NCBI GenBank assembly: GCA_027016475.1
Contig: JALUTL010000276.1
Location: 1 to 10,529 of the forward strand
Reading direction: 5' to 3'
From: Candidatus Heimdallarchaeota archaeon
GTDB lineage: Archaea > Asgardarchaeota > Heimdallarchaeia > Heimdallarchaeales > Kariarchaeaceae
Length of the DNA: 10,529 nt
Below are positions 1-9,821 of this stretch, in pieces. Position 1 is the stretch's first letter. The number at the start of each line of letters is the position of its first letter. The notes under the pieces are model-generated. The model ran no database searches. It was not told where the DNA came from and saw nothing but the letters and a program-made list of their open reading frames with translations. A program made the position numbers and the translations under genes.

Positions 1-19
1 TCTTTCTATTTTACAAACA

Positions 20-26
20 TTTAAAT
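20..26 (+). promoter_or_regulatory. possible TATA box of the protease gene
   Basis: An AT-rich TTTAAAT lies about 58 bases before the protease ATG. With usual archaeal spacing it would place transcription start near base 49, giving a leader of about 32 nt that contains the ribosome binding site. The match is weak and the upstream context is cut off by the window edge, so this is only a candidate. Confidence 0.3.
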
Positions 27-67
27 TCTGATGCACTGATGCGGCCACACCCGTAATGAAAAATGGC

Positions 68-76
68 GGAAGGTGA
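68..76 (+). promoter_or_regulatory. Shine-Dalgarno site of the protease gene
   Basis: GGAAGGTGA ends four bases before the ATG at 81. Its AGGTGA core is complementary to the 3' end of archaeal 16S rRNA. It fixes ATG 81 as the start and shows that this gene is translated from a leadered mRNA, unlike the two apparently leaderless genes further right. Confidence 0.75.
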
Positions 77-80
77 CTAA

Positions 81-3000
81 ATGATTAAAAAATCAGTTGC
101 AATAGTTTTTTCGGTTCTAATGATTTTCTCCCTCTCACCTTTATTCGTGACTATGGGAGCAAACAACATGGATTCACAACCTTCTTTGGACAATTCGCAA
201 GATAACCTCGGAATGTCCAAGAATAAAAAGATGGATTATAACTCTTCGGACATCAATTCTCCAATTCTGTCGGAGAAAGGGACATCACAGGACATAGACA
301 GCAATATTGCTTTTAGTCCATTTTTCCATGATGTTACTGAGGAAACTCTTCCAGAAGGATTAGTTTTTTGGAAAGATGCGCCTGTCGAGCTGAAAAGTCA
401 ATTTAGTGAAGTGCAGGCCCAACAAGCAATAGTTGGATTCAGCCATGATGGGAATATAGAGCTTGTGGTCAAAACTACTGGGCAAGGAATAAGTCAGTCC
501 ATTGTCGAGGTTTTGGCGAAGCATCAGGCCAAAGTGCTTGAAACCTATGCGATTCTTGATGCATTTTTGGTAAGTGTACCTTATTCCAATGCAGCTTTGT
601 TCAAACATGACATGAACATGTTGTCAGAAGTCCTTTATGTAGAACTCAACTTCTATTCCACAACATTGTTCACACCGAACGATCCAGAATGGATTAACCA
701 ATATGGTCCTCAACTCATCGGCATAGAAGGTGCATGGGATTTGCAAATGGGGTCACAAGATGTGTTTGTAGCGGTATTGACACAGGAATTGACTACACGC
801 ACCCTGACTTGGGGAACTATCTTCCTTTGGGCTTTGATTTTTACAACAACGATACAGATCCATTCGATGACAATGGTCATGGAACTCATGTTGCAGGAAC
901 TATTGCCGCATCAATTGACAATGCTCTAGGAGTTGCAGGACTGGCAAATGTATCCTTTTTTGCTGAAAAATTCCTTAGTTCAGGTGGTTTTGGATCAGAC
1001 ATTGGAGGTGCGGCGGCAATTGTGCACGCGGTTGATCAAGGTGCACATATTCTAAGCAATAGCTGGGGAGGTTATGGAGAATCTCAAATTTTAAGGGAAG
1101 CAGTCGATTATGCGCTTAATGCAGGTGTCATAGTTGTCGCCGCAGCAGGAAATGACGGAATAACTACTCCACTATATCCTGCCGCATTTCCAGGAGTCAT
1201 TGCAGTAGGAGCAACTGATGCCTCCGACAGTTTGGTGTCATTCTCCAATTATGGGGATTGGGTTGATGTGACTGCACCCGGAGTTGACATTCTCTCAACT
1301 GTTCCATTTGGTGGCTATGAATATTTCAGTGGTACATCCATGGCGACCCCCCATGTCAGCGGATTGTTGGCTCTTCTGAAAAGTCATTTCCCCACATATA
1401 CACCGCAAATGCTTGAAGAATTGTTGATTGGAACAGCATTGGATCTTGGAGACCCAGGCTTTGACCCATTTTATGGATGGGGGAGAATCGATGCGGCTTC
1501 AGCAATCTATGGTTTGCAAGACCATAACCTCAGAGCGTCATTGAATGTTTCCTCAATAGTTCCTTTCAATTCGACTGTGATTGGAACTGCCGATATTTTG
1601 AACAGGGGTCTATATGATGAAAGCAATGTAACATACACCTTGTTGTTGGACGGAATTGTGCTTGATTCAGGAGCAATCCCTCTGCTTCTGACAGGGCAGG
1701 AAATCACTATAGAATTTAGCTTTTTGGCAGCTGAACTCAGAGACTATAATCTGACTTTAATTGTTGATCCTGTGTTCAATGAAACAGTGATTGCGGACAA
1801 TAGGGCCACAAAGCTGGTCAGTGCCTCCCTCCCCATAATTCAACCTTTGAGTGGGAATGTGTTGGCTTATGGGGAATCAATCGGCTCTGAACACCCATAT
1901 GAAATCAAATGGGAGGTCGTTGACAGTTCAAATCTTGAAGCAGTGACTATGGCATCTGTCGTTTACGATCCAACGCTTCGGCAGGATGTCTTTGTCCAGG
2001 AATTCATTGTAAATGCCTTCACTAGAGAGACAAATTTTGCATGGGATCTTTTCCCGTATTGGATTGACCCTAACCTGAGCATAGGAGATACATTTGAGTT
2101 GTTCACCAAAGGACAGTTCGTTTCAGTTGTTGGTGAAACTATGTTTCCCTACTATGGTCAATTCATAGATGCATGGATTGTTGATGACGGATTTGAGCTG
2201 GTGTACTTTTCTAAATCAGACGGGATATTGCTGGGATTGACGGACTATATCAACAACAGCCTTCCCCATCAACTCATGTTTACGAACGTGTTACCTTCAG
2301 CATTTGAACTCCATAATGTCCGGAACACATTGGTTGGGCATATGTCAGGTGCCGTCGATGAACCAGTAACAATTGAGGTGATGGTTCAGAATACTGGAGA
2401 ATTTGTCGAAGACGTCTTTGGGGAAATATGGATTGACGAGAACTCAGTAGCTCTTTTCAATGTCACTGGATTGCAGACAGGACAGTATGCTTTTGTGCAA
2501 GCCCAGTGGACTCCATCAATGGAAGGGCAGTTCAATGTGTCGGCATTCGTCTATTCAGTTGCTGGTGAAAGCTACATCGATGACAACTTTGATTCTCGCA
2601 CGCTTTTTGTTGCAGATTTACAAAATTACGAAGTAGATTATCCTCCCTTTGAGTGGTATGATGCAGTCGCCAACGGGTTCAATTTGAATCTGTGGGGTGA
2701 TGATGTCAGTATTGGGCTTCAACTTGGTTTTGAATTCCAATTTTATGATGCATCATTCAGTGAGGTTTACATCAGTTCCAATGGATGGCTCTCGTTCTTT
2801 GAAACCAATCCAACTGCATTTTTTGCAGAGCCATTCCCCAATGACATTCACCCATATGCTGTTGCTCCATTTTGGTCTGACTTAAAGGCTGAAGGAAATG
2901 TTTATGCATGGGTTACTCCGGATTTTGTTGTTGTCGAATATGTCAACTACAGATATCTGTGGGATGACATGGCAGGGACTTTTGCGGTAATGTTCTGCAG

Positions 3001-5749
3001 GGACGGAGAGATCCTGCTCGAATATCAGACGATAGTAAACGATCTTGGAACTGTCAAGGGATTGAACTACGGACTGAATCTGGCTTTTTACAATTCAATC
3101 AACGAAAATCTGAGTGGCATCCAGAATTATGCAATTCAATTTTCACTTCCATCTGCCGGTTCAAGAGATGTGTTGGCAACATCCCTCTCTGTTCCACAGC
3201 TACAGCCGGGAGAAAGCGGAATGATTTTTGCAAGTGTCACGAATGTTGGAAATTCAACGGTAAGTGATGTTGCAATTTTCTTGCACATCAATGGCGAAGT
3301 AAAATCGTTCCTATACACTGAGATTCTTGCTACCGGTGAGAATCTGACCTTGATCTATTACTGGAAAAATGTCCAAAAGGGAGATTACGAAATACTTGCA
3401 ATTGCACCACCAGTTCCCGGTGAAATAGCAACAGAGAACAATCGGGCTATGGAAATAGTAAAGGTTGGCATAGATCATGACTTGGCCGTTCTCTTGGAAG
3501 TTTTTGGCAATGGATCATCTTACGTGATCATTGCAACTGTTCAAAATCTTGGTGATTTTGATGAGGAAACCTTCGTGGACATCATGATCAACGGAGAGCT
3601 TGTCAACAGCGGGTTCATTTCAAATCTGATGGCAAGCACTTCATCAGTTCTCTCTTTCTATTGGTCAGATGTTGATCCAGGTGTATATGAGATTACTGCC
3701 TTTGTGTATCCTGTCCCTGATGAGACGAATTTGGGAAACAATATGGACACCATTCATTTGGACGTTGGCCCTTCAGAGCAAGCCATGGTTAATTTCAATG
3801 TATATGATTCAATGACAGGTCTTCCGATTGCAAATGCAGAGATTTTTCTTTATAACAATGATACAAATCAATGGTTCGAATTCATGACAAACTCTACGGG
3901 ATCATGGCAGGGACTGCTTCCGTTGGGACAATATATCTTTACAGTGTCTGCCATAGATTACATTGCAACTGAAGGTGCATTTCTGCTATCCTCTCCAAAT
4001 GATCATCAAATATTGTTCATTTATTTGGATACTGTTCAGGTGAATACAATTGAAATAATTTCACCAATAACAGGGCAGGTTGTCGAAGGCGGTCTGGTTT
4101 TGGTCTTCTTTGAAATCACATCATTGAACAATCTTTCGACAATGGAAATTTTCGTCAACGGGATTTTCATTGCAGACTTTTATCCAACAGAAAACACTGT
4201 AGCGGTACCAGTCTTTGCAAATGGAACAAATCGGATTGAACTTGTGGCGTGGTATGTTGGAGGGCCATCGGCAAGTGCATATGTTGACATCGAAAGTGTA
4301 GGTGTCGTTCCTCAGTTTACTTTGAAGTCAGGAGACATATTGAACTATAGGTATTGGTCTGAAAGCCTTCAGTTAGTAGTTGATTTCAATTTCACTGTGA
4401 TGGACTATGTAAGCCAATTTGAGGTCTTGATGAACTTGACTTATCAACGGTCTGAATTCAACGGGAGCGTTGAGATCGCCAATTACTATTTGATTGTCAA
4501 CGTACTCAACGGCTACATCTCCGATTCAGACATGTGGTGGAGCATGATGCATTTCATTTTCTTCTCTGGAACTGCATCTCCACAGTATCCTTCTGGTCTG
4601 CAAGAGAATGCACTTTTCTTTGCATGGACAGATTTACTGACAATTGTGGGTGAAGGATTATGGAATGGACAGGAAGTATGGATTGCGGCAGGTGGGTACA
4701 ACTACACAGCCCATATTCTCAAGGAAAATGGATTGTTGGTTGTATTTACAGATGAGTTTGGAATTTTGGGGCTAATGGAAACAACATTGATTGCTCAACC
4801 AAGTGTTCCGCCAACCATATCTCCTCTTACACCAGTACAGTATGAGCAAGGAAGTTTAGGAAATGTTGTCGTCGTCGATGCGATTGATGACAACCCGACT
4901 ACCTTCGATGTGTTCATTGATGGAGTGCACGTAGCCTCTGGAGTGTGGAGCTCGGGCGTGCCTTTGGAAATTCCAGTGGACAACTTAGGCTTGGGAATCC
5001 ATCTGTTTGAAATATTTATGTATGACGAGAATGGCAACCAATCCTATGCTTCAACAACAATCGAAGTCATTGACACCACACCACCACAGGTTGTGGGACC
5101 AGATTTCTTGTCAGTTGAAGAAGGTTCCAATGTATCGATTGAGTGGAATGCCTTTGACTTGAACCCAGCCAACTACTCAATATTTGTTAACAGTTCACTT
5201 GTTCTACAAGGATATTGGAACAATGGAACGATCCTCTTTAGTTTCTTCGCTTCCAGCCAAGGGGTGTTTGTGGTGGAGCTGTTCGTTCAGGACATGAGCG
5301 GCAATACAGCCAGCCATTTGGTGGTCGTTGAAGTCCAAAAAACGCAGGATCTAAGTCCCCCACAGCTTCGAGGAATGCCTGATTTTTCATACGAAGAGAA
5401 TTCCACAAACAATTTTCTTGAATGGAAAGTAGAGGAAACAAGCCCTTCAACCTATCAACTGTACAGAAACGACGTACTTGTCCAAGAGGGAAATGTTGAA
5501 TCAGATACACTTCTATTCAGCATTGACGGGCTAGATCCAGGTCGGTATGTGTTCACATTGATTGTAACTGATCAGGGAGGAAATCAATCAAATGATTCAA
5601 CAATCGTATATGTAATACCAAAAGACCTGCCAGACAAGATCGAGGACAGAAAGCCCAAAAAGGCTAACGGATTTACATCGATTTTTGCAATATTCAGCCT
5701 TCTGATGCTTTCCGTTGCGACAGCAAAATTGAAAAAGCAAAAAATCTAG
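81..5749 (+). CDS. giant secreted subtilisin-like (S8) serine protease, membrane-anchored, one-base frameshift
   Basis: Extracellular peptidase of the subtilase family. As written, frame 1 runs 81-929 and the rest is read one base back to 5749; adding one G at 779 joins them into about 1,889 residues. Order (joined numbering): signal peptide 1-27; low-complexity linker; I9-like inhibitory propeptide about 115-192; catalytic domain about 200-475 with Asp234 (DTGIDYTHPDL), His267 (HGTHVAGT), oxyanion Asn358 (AAAGNDG) and Ser420 (GTSMATPHVSG). All triad residues are present. Then come CARDB-like domains (about 481-581, about 750-840, 1029-1133, 1133-1232), a beta domain 848-1024, a carboxypeptidase-regulatory-like domain about 1236-1320, an Ig-like domain, a 'GD' domain about 1413-1572, three Ig-like repeats 1575-1846, and a C-terminal NGF plus hydrophobic helix plus basic tail (1863-1889). 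Many NxS/T sequons suit a glycosylated surface protein. Family call is certain; domain borders and the Asgard-like style are my judgement. Confidence 0.93.
771..787 (+). other. one-base frameshift at the catalytic Asp of the protease
   Basis: Frame 1 reads V-A-V-L up to codon 777-779. The family's next residues, D-T-G-I-D-Y, are encoded from 779 in the frame one base back. The simplest repair is TTG-GAC in place of TTGAC, that is GG shortened to G. Without repair, translation continues out of frame to a stop at 927-929 and yields only signal peptide plus propeptide. Confidence 0.9.
4802..5617 (+). repeat. three tandem ~90-residue Ig-like repeats in the protease
   Basis: Three consecutive units (about 4802-5074, 5075-5347, 5348-5617; each about 91 codons) share one pattern: a PP start, then [YV]E[EQ]-[GN]S, an acidic-N/S-P-x-x-[YF] segment such as DDNPTTFDVFIDG, DLNPANYSIFVN or ETSPSTYQLYRND, then V/L-x-x-G-x-W/V, a G-x-[YF] strand, and a D-x-x-G-N-x-[ST] end. 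They are clearly diverged copies at protein level and would form a stalk lifting the protease from the membrane. This repeat style is familiar from large surface proteins of Asgard archaea, which is from memory and not from a search. Confidence 0.8.
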
Positions 5750-5768
5750 TTGGAAATAGCAATTGAAA

Positions 5769-5778
5769 AAAATATATT
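5769..5778 (+). promoter_or_regulatory. TATA box for the 5798 gene (leaderless)
   Basis: AAAATATATT preceded by a purine run (GAAAAA, BRE-like). Its centre is about 25 bases before TTG 5798, so transcription would start at or within a few bases of that codon. There is no Shine-Dalgarno site, consistent with a leaderless mRNA and with this gene having its own promoter although it follows the protease by only 48 bp. Confidence 0.6.
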
Positions 5779-5797
5779 CATTTGTTATGTGTAGACA

Positions 5798-6858
5798 TTG
5801 ATAAAAAAAGCACTGCCCATAATTTTTTTAATTGTTCTGCTAATTCAGGGTGCTTCAGGACAAAATCTAGAATTTAGAGTGAAGGAAGGAGATGAAGCCT
5901 TTTACAATTTCTATTCATATACTGCACAGGTTGCAGGTTTTGTAAACACGTCATACATTCCTCCATTACCTCCATCGAAAATCAGGATCATGATTCAGAA
6001 TGTGTCGAGCAGCGAAGGAAACGTCCGTGCTACTGTCGAAACAGGAGCAGGAGAAAGCCTGTTCAGTACAGGCACCATTCAAATGCACTACCCTTCAGAT
6101 GACTCACTTATTGAGGGATGCCTTGCACTTTCTTCACAGTTCTACACCAGTGGACAGTGGGTTCTCCCAACAAACAAGATAAAGGAAGGTTGTACATTGT
6201 CACTCCTTCTCGAAGACATGCTCAAAAAAAATGAAATTGTCCCCAGCCTTGGAATTGAAGCGACCATTGATCGATTCTCTGAAGATAAGGAAAATTCATT
6301 TGAGACAACAGTTTCATTATATTCCTATCTTATATCATACCCCAGTTCAACGCGTTAGACTTGGAATTCACGAAAGAATTCAGTTTAAAAATCAAATATG
6401 CATACCAGCTTCATAACAGAAATTCATTCAACGGATTTTTCAGCACATACAATGTTTCTTTGGAGCGGTCTATTGAGGAATTGGTGAAGAAAATCTATGA
6501 AGCATCAAATGGAGATTTTCAGTTGATCAGCACATATCAAAAAATGTATGAGGTTTTCAACATGACTTCAATGGAAATTGGGTATGATGAAATTACAGGA
6601 TGGCTAGTTGAAGAGAAGAGGAAAACCATCCAAATGGAGATACTTGCTGTTGGTGGCCAAGTTCAGAACCTTGATTTCCTGATGGAAATGCATTCAGTAA
6701 ATCAGATAAACTCAACAGCTTCAAGGGCATACGGAATTTCATTCAATCCATTATATTGGAGCATTGTAACAGGAAGTGCAACAATATTTGTGATCTTCTA
6801 TTTATTGAGAAAATGGAGACGGAAATCCCCAACATTGGAGACTTGGAAGCAAAACTAG
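5798..6858 (+). CDS. secreted single-pass membrane protein of unknown function, one-base frameshift
   Basis: I do not recognise a named family. As written there are two pieces, 5798-6358 and an open stretch ending at 6858; restoring one C in the CCCC run at 6340-6343 joins them into about 353 residues. The start is TTG 5798: an in-frame TAG lies two codons upstream and a TATA box sits at leaderless spacing. Visible parts: signal peptide about 1-21 (MIKKALPIIFLIVLL), a beta-rich outer region opening with VKEGDEAFYNFYSY, two cysteines (108 and 132) that could form a disulfide, a 'DEITGWLVEE' segment near 268, one transmembrane helix about 320-337, and a basic tail KWRRKSP inside the cell. The opening GD and the TGWLV segment resemble parts of the 'GD' domain in the neighbouring protease, so the two may belong to one surface-protein class. 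Its stop overlaps that of valS. Confidence 0.75.
6338..6346 (+). other. one-base frameshift joining the two halves of the 5798 gene
   Basis: Upstream frame reads ...S-Y-P then leaves sense with S-S-T-R-stop at 6356-6358. Downstream frame gives P-Q-F-N-A-L-D-L-E-F-T-K into the long second half. Five Cs instead of four at 6340-6343 make a continuous Y-P-Q-F-N. The second half has no good start of its own and carries the membrane anchor expected for a protein whose first half has the signal peptide. Confidence 0.75.
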
Positions 6859-9581
6859 TTCGATAACTGTCGTTGTCTTTCCAGCAGTTGGGATCGAGCC
6901 AGCTTCAGATCCTCAAGTTTTTGCTTTTCCTTTTCAACCAGCTCTTCAGGGGCTCGTGATGCGAATTCTGAACCCAATTTCTTTTCCACCCCTGCTATTT
7001 GCCTGTCCAGCTTCTTCAATTCATTTTCAATTCGTTTAAGCTCCTTTTCAATTTCAATCAGCCCTTCCATTGGAATATAGACAGTCACATCACCATCTAC
7101 GGCAGTAATGGATTGTCTTGGAGGCTCAAGGTCAGGAGATATTCTCAACTCCTTGATCTTGGTCAAATGGACTATTTCGTCCCCAAGGTTTTCCAGATCA
7201 GATACCCATGATCCAGCCGCAACCAATACTTTCACATCTTTGTCAAACGGTATCTGAAACTCTCCCCTAATACTGCGGATTGTCGTTACAACGGACAAAA
7301 ACCGGTCGAAAGCCTCTTTCTTTTCAAATTCAAGAAAATCAGAATCTGCGATGGGCCAGCGGGCTACCATAAGGGCCTCTTGGTCTTTGACACCTTCAGG
7401 AAATTCCTGCCAAAGCTTTTCAGTTATGAACGGCATGAATGGATGAAGTAGTCGTAGAACCCTGTCCATTACATAGATCAGGACATGACGAGGATCAGAA
7501 TCACGGTTCTTTTCCTCATAAATCCTGCGCTTGCTGATTTCGATGTACCAATCTGCAAACAAGCCCCAGAAGAACCTACGTATTTCTCTGCCTGCCTCCA
7601 GATAGTTGTACTCATTCATCAGGTCAGTCACTCGTTGAACCAATGTGTTGATCTCATGAACTATCCAAAGGTCTGACATGGTCAAATTACTGGCTGAAGT
7701 GACAGGAACATAGGAAAAGTCTTCTGGAATGTTACCGAGAATGAACTTTGTGGCTTGCCAAAGTTTGTTGCCGAATTTGTGGCTACCCTCAATGTTTTTC
7801 GGATCCAAATTCGTATCTAGCCCCGGGGTCGAATAGATTACCAATGTATAGCGCAGCGTGTCTGCACCATACTTTTCAATGAAATTCAGAGGGTCATATT
7901 CATCAATGTTTTCCATAGACTTGCTTATTTTTCGTCCATGCTCGTCTCGGATAAGTCCATGGTAGTAGGTGACTTCATAAGGAAGCTTCCCTGTCAATTC
8001 AACACCCAGCATCAGCTCACGTGCAACCCAGAAGAATATGATGTCATATCCAGTCTCCCGTATCTTGTTGGGATAGTACTCTTTCATGTCAGACGTTTCT
8101 TCTGGCCAGCCAAGTGTGGAAAACGGCCACAGCCCAGATGAAAACCATGTGTCCAAAACATCCTCCTCCTGCCAAATGTCGGCACTGCCGCATGAACCGC
8201 ACTTGTCAGGGTCAGTCCGTCCAGTAGTTACCCCTTCGCAGTTATTGCAGTACCAAATCGGAATTCGATGCCCCCACCAAAGTTGCCGGGAAATGCACCA
8301 ATCACGTATCGTTTCTGGATTGATCCATTGGTACAACCGGTCTTTCATTTTGGGTGGAACAAAAACTAGCCCTTCCTTCTCAATCTTTGATATGACCTTT
8401 TCAGCAAGCGGCTTGGTTCTGACAAACCACTGAACTGAATCCCTCGGTTCAACAACTGTGCTGCACCGCTGGCAGTGAGGCACCAAATGGACGTAGTCCT
8501 CAACCTTTGCCAAAAGCCCTTCCTTCTTGAGATCGTCAACAATTGCTTTTCGGGCGTCAAAACGATCCATGCCGGCGTATTTGCCGCCATATTCCTCGAG
8601 AAGAACAGATTTGTCGTCAAAAATCGAATACATGGGAAGGTCATGCCTCTGTCCAATCTCATAATCGTTGAAATCATGCGCAGGAGTCACCTTTACCGCA
8701 CCTGTGCCAAATTCCGCATCAACATGTGCGTCCTCAATGATCGGGATCTCTCTGCCCAACACAGGAAGGACAGCAACCTTGCCCTTCAATCCAGCATGCA
8801 TGCCTCCATCGACAGGGATTGCAACTGCCGCATCTCCAAGCAAGGTTTCTGGACGCGTTGTGGCAACCTCTATAAATTCAGTCGCACCTTTTGCCCAATT
8901 GCCCGATCCCCATTCACCCTGTGGGCCAGACCATCCCTCGTTCTTGATGGGATAGCGAATGGTGTAAAGCTTCCCTTCGACCTCCTTTGGCTCTGCCTCC
9001 AGATCTGAGATGGCAGATTCACACCGACCAGGACACCAATTCACCAAATAGCTTCCGCGGTAGATCAAGCCGCGCTCATAAAGTGTGACAAATGCCTCCC
9101 TTACCGCCTGTGACAGCATGTCGTCCATTGTGAACCGTTCCCTTTCCCAGTCGGAACTGAGCCCGAGCTTCACCAATTGTTCATTGATGATTCGGTGGGA
9201 ATGCTCCTTCCATTTCCAGACCTCTTCCAGAAATTTTTCTCGTCCCAGTTCTTTTCTGGAAATGCCCTTTTTTGCCAATTCACGTTCCACTACGTTCTGT
9301 GTGGCAATGCCTGCATGATCACAGCCGGGAACAAAAAGGGCCTTTTTCCCCTGCATCCGTGCATAGCGTATCATCAGATCCTCGATTGCTATAGTCATGG
9401 CATGGCCCAAATGAAGGACACCAGTCACATTGGGCGGGGGAATGGTAATGCAATAGGGCTCTGCATCCTTGTCTATAATTCCCTTTTCAACCAAAGTTTC
9501 CGGACGGAAAAATCCCTTCTCCTGCCACCATTTGTAGATGTCGCTTTCAAACTCCTTGGGCACATACGTTTTGGACAGCAC
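6855..9581 (-). CDS. valS: valyl-tRNA synthetase
   Basis: Class I aminoacyl-tRNA synthetase that charges tRNA-Val with valine in the cytoplasm and hydrolyses mischarged Thr-tRNA. It is 908 residues, full length. Seen: HLGH (57-60, the HIGH motif) within PPPNVTGVLHLGH, CP1 editing domain about 190-375 with TTRPETLLGD and GTGAVKVTPAHD, RQLWWGHRIP (433-441), zinc-type cysteines C445/C448/C461/C464 plus C370/C373, KISKS (551-555), an anticodon-binding helical domain about 640-800, and a C-terminal coiled coil (841-908) that contacts tRNA in ValS type 1. The coiled coil and the S-D-L-E-x-E context look like the bacterial-type form rather than the usual archaeal one. One oddity is C183-PGR-C187, with three residues between cysteines where CxxC is usual. 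Start is GTG 9581: the only in-frame candidate after an upstream stop, with a TATA box at leaderless spacing. Confidence 0.98.
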   Translation of the reverse strand: MLSKTYVPKEFESDIYKWWQEKGFFRPETLVEKGIIDKDAEPYCITIPPPNVTGVLHLGHAMTIAIEDLMIRYARMQGKKALFVPGCDHAGIATQNVVERELAKKGISRKELGREKFLEEVWKWKEHSHRIINEQLVKLGLSSDWERERFTMDDMLSQAVREAFVTLYERGLIYRGSYLVNWCPGRCESAISDLEAEPKEVEGKLYTIRYPIKNEGWSGPQGEWGSGNWAKGATEFIEVATTRPETLLGDAAVAIPVDGGMHAGLKGKVAVLPVLGREIPIIEDAHVDAEFGTGAVKVTPAHDFNDYEIGQRHDLPMYSIFDDKSVLLEEYGGKYAGMDRFDARKAIVDDLKKEGLLAKVEDYVHLVPHCQRCSTVVEPRDSVQWFVRTKPLAEKVISKIEKEGLVFVPPKMKDRLYQWINPETIRDWCISRQLWWGHRIPIWYCNNCEGVTTGRTDPDKCGSCGSADIWQEEDVLDTWFSSGLWPFSTLGWPEETSDMKEYYPNKIRETGYDIIFFWVARELMLGVELTGKLPYEVTYYHGLIRDEHGRKISKSMENIDEYDPLNFIEKYGADTLRYTLVIYSTPGLDTNLDPKNIEGSHKFGNKLWQATKFILGNIPEDFSYVPVTSASNLTMSDLWIVHEINTLVQRVTDLMNEYNYLEAGREIRRFFWGLFADWYIEISKRRIYEEKNRDSDPRHVLIYVMDRVLRLLHPFMPFITEKLWQEFPEGVKDQEALMVARWPIADSDFLEFEKKEAFDRFLSVVTTIRSIRGEFQIPFDKDVKVLVAAGSWVSDLENLGDEIVHLTKIKELRISPDLEPPRQSITAVDGDVTVYIPMEGLIEIEKELKRIENELKKLDRQIAGVEKKLGSEFASRAPEELVEKEKQKLEDLKLARSQLLERQRQLSN

Positions 9582-9601
9582 AAATTGCCACTCTCATACT
9601 C

Positions 9602-9610
9602 ATTATAAAA
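9602..9610 (-). promoter_or_regulatory. TATA box of valS (leaderless)
   Basis: On the minus strand this reads TTTTATAAT. Its centre is about 25 bases upstream of the GTG start at 9581, so transcription would begin essentially at the start codon. No Shine-Dalgarno site is present in between. The spacing is the same as for the gene at 5798. Confidence 0.65.
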
Positions 9611-9821
9611 TTTATTTCTATCGTGCAGGATGGTGGCATGGTGGTCTAGATCAGAAAGGTACTCCATAGACGTTGTCAGGAGAGGCTGAATCCCCTGCAG
9701 AATGGGATCTGGCGCACACGATTCGGCCAAACCCCCGATAAGTTGAATCCCTTATAAGAGCACCCCGTAGTTTTAGGAAAAATTATCCAATTTCCTTCAA
9801 AAATAAAGACTGTTGAATTCA

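Noticed and set aside
360..608. 82-codon minus-strand frame within the protease propeptide
   Set aside because: It lies opposite clear propeptide coding sequence and has no signature; a shadow frame.
771..787. Programmed ribosomal frameshift in the protease
   Set aside because: No slippery heptamer, downstream knot or Shine-Dalgarno stimulator is evident, and a shift beside the catalytic Asp has no known precedent in subtilases.
8475..9608. Long plus-strand open frames opposite the valS 5' half
   Set aside because: They are antisense to conserved ValRS catalytic and editing sequence, with no family signature of their own.
9688..9751. TGAATCCC repeated 56 bases apart, as a possible remnant of a CRISPR array near cmr1
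   Set aside because: The shared part is only 8 bases, there is no third copy, and flanks do not match; chance is likely.
9611..9800. Possible tRNA or small RNA in the GC-richer part of the valS upstream region
   Set aside because: Both strands were checked for a GGTTCGAATCC-type T arm, acceptor pairing and a D arm; only partial look-alikes such as GGCTGAATCC occur, with no cloverleaf.
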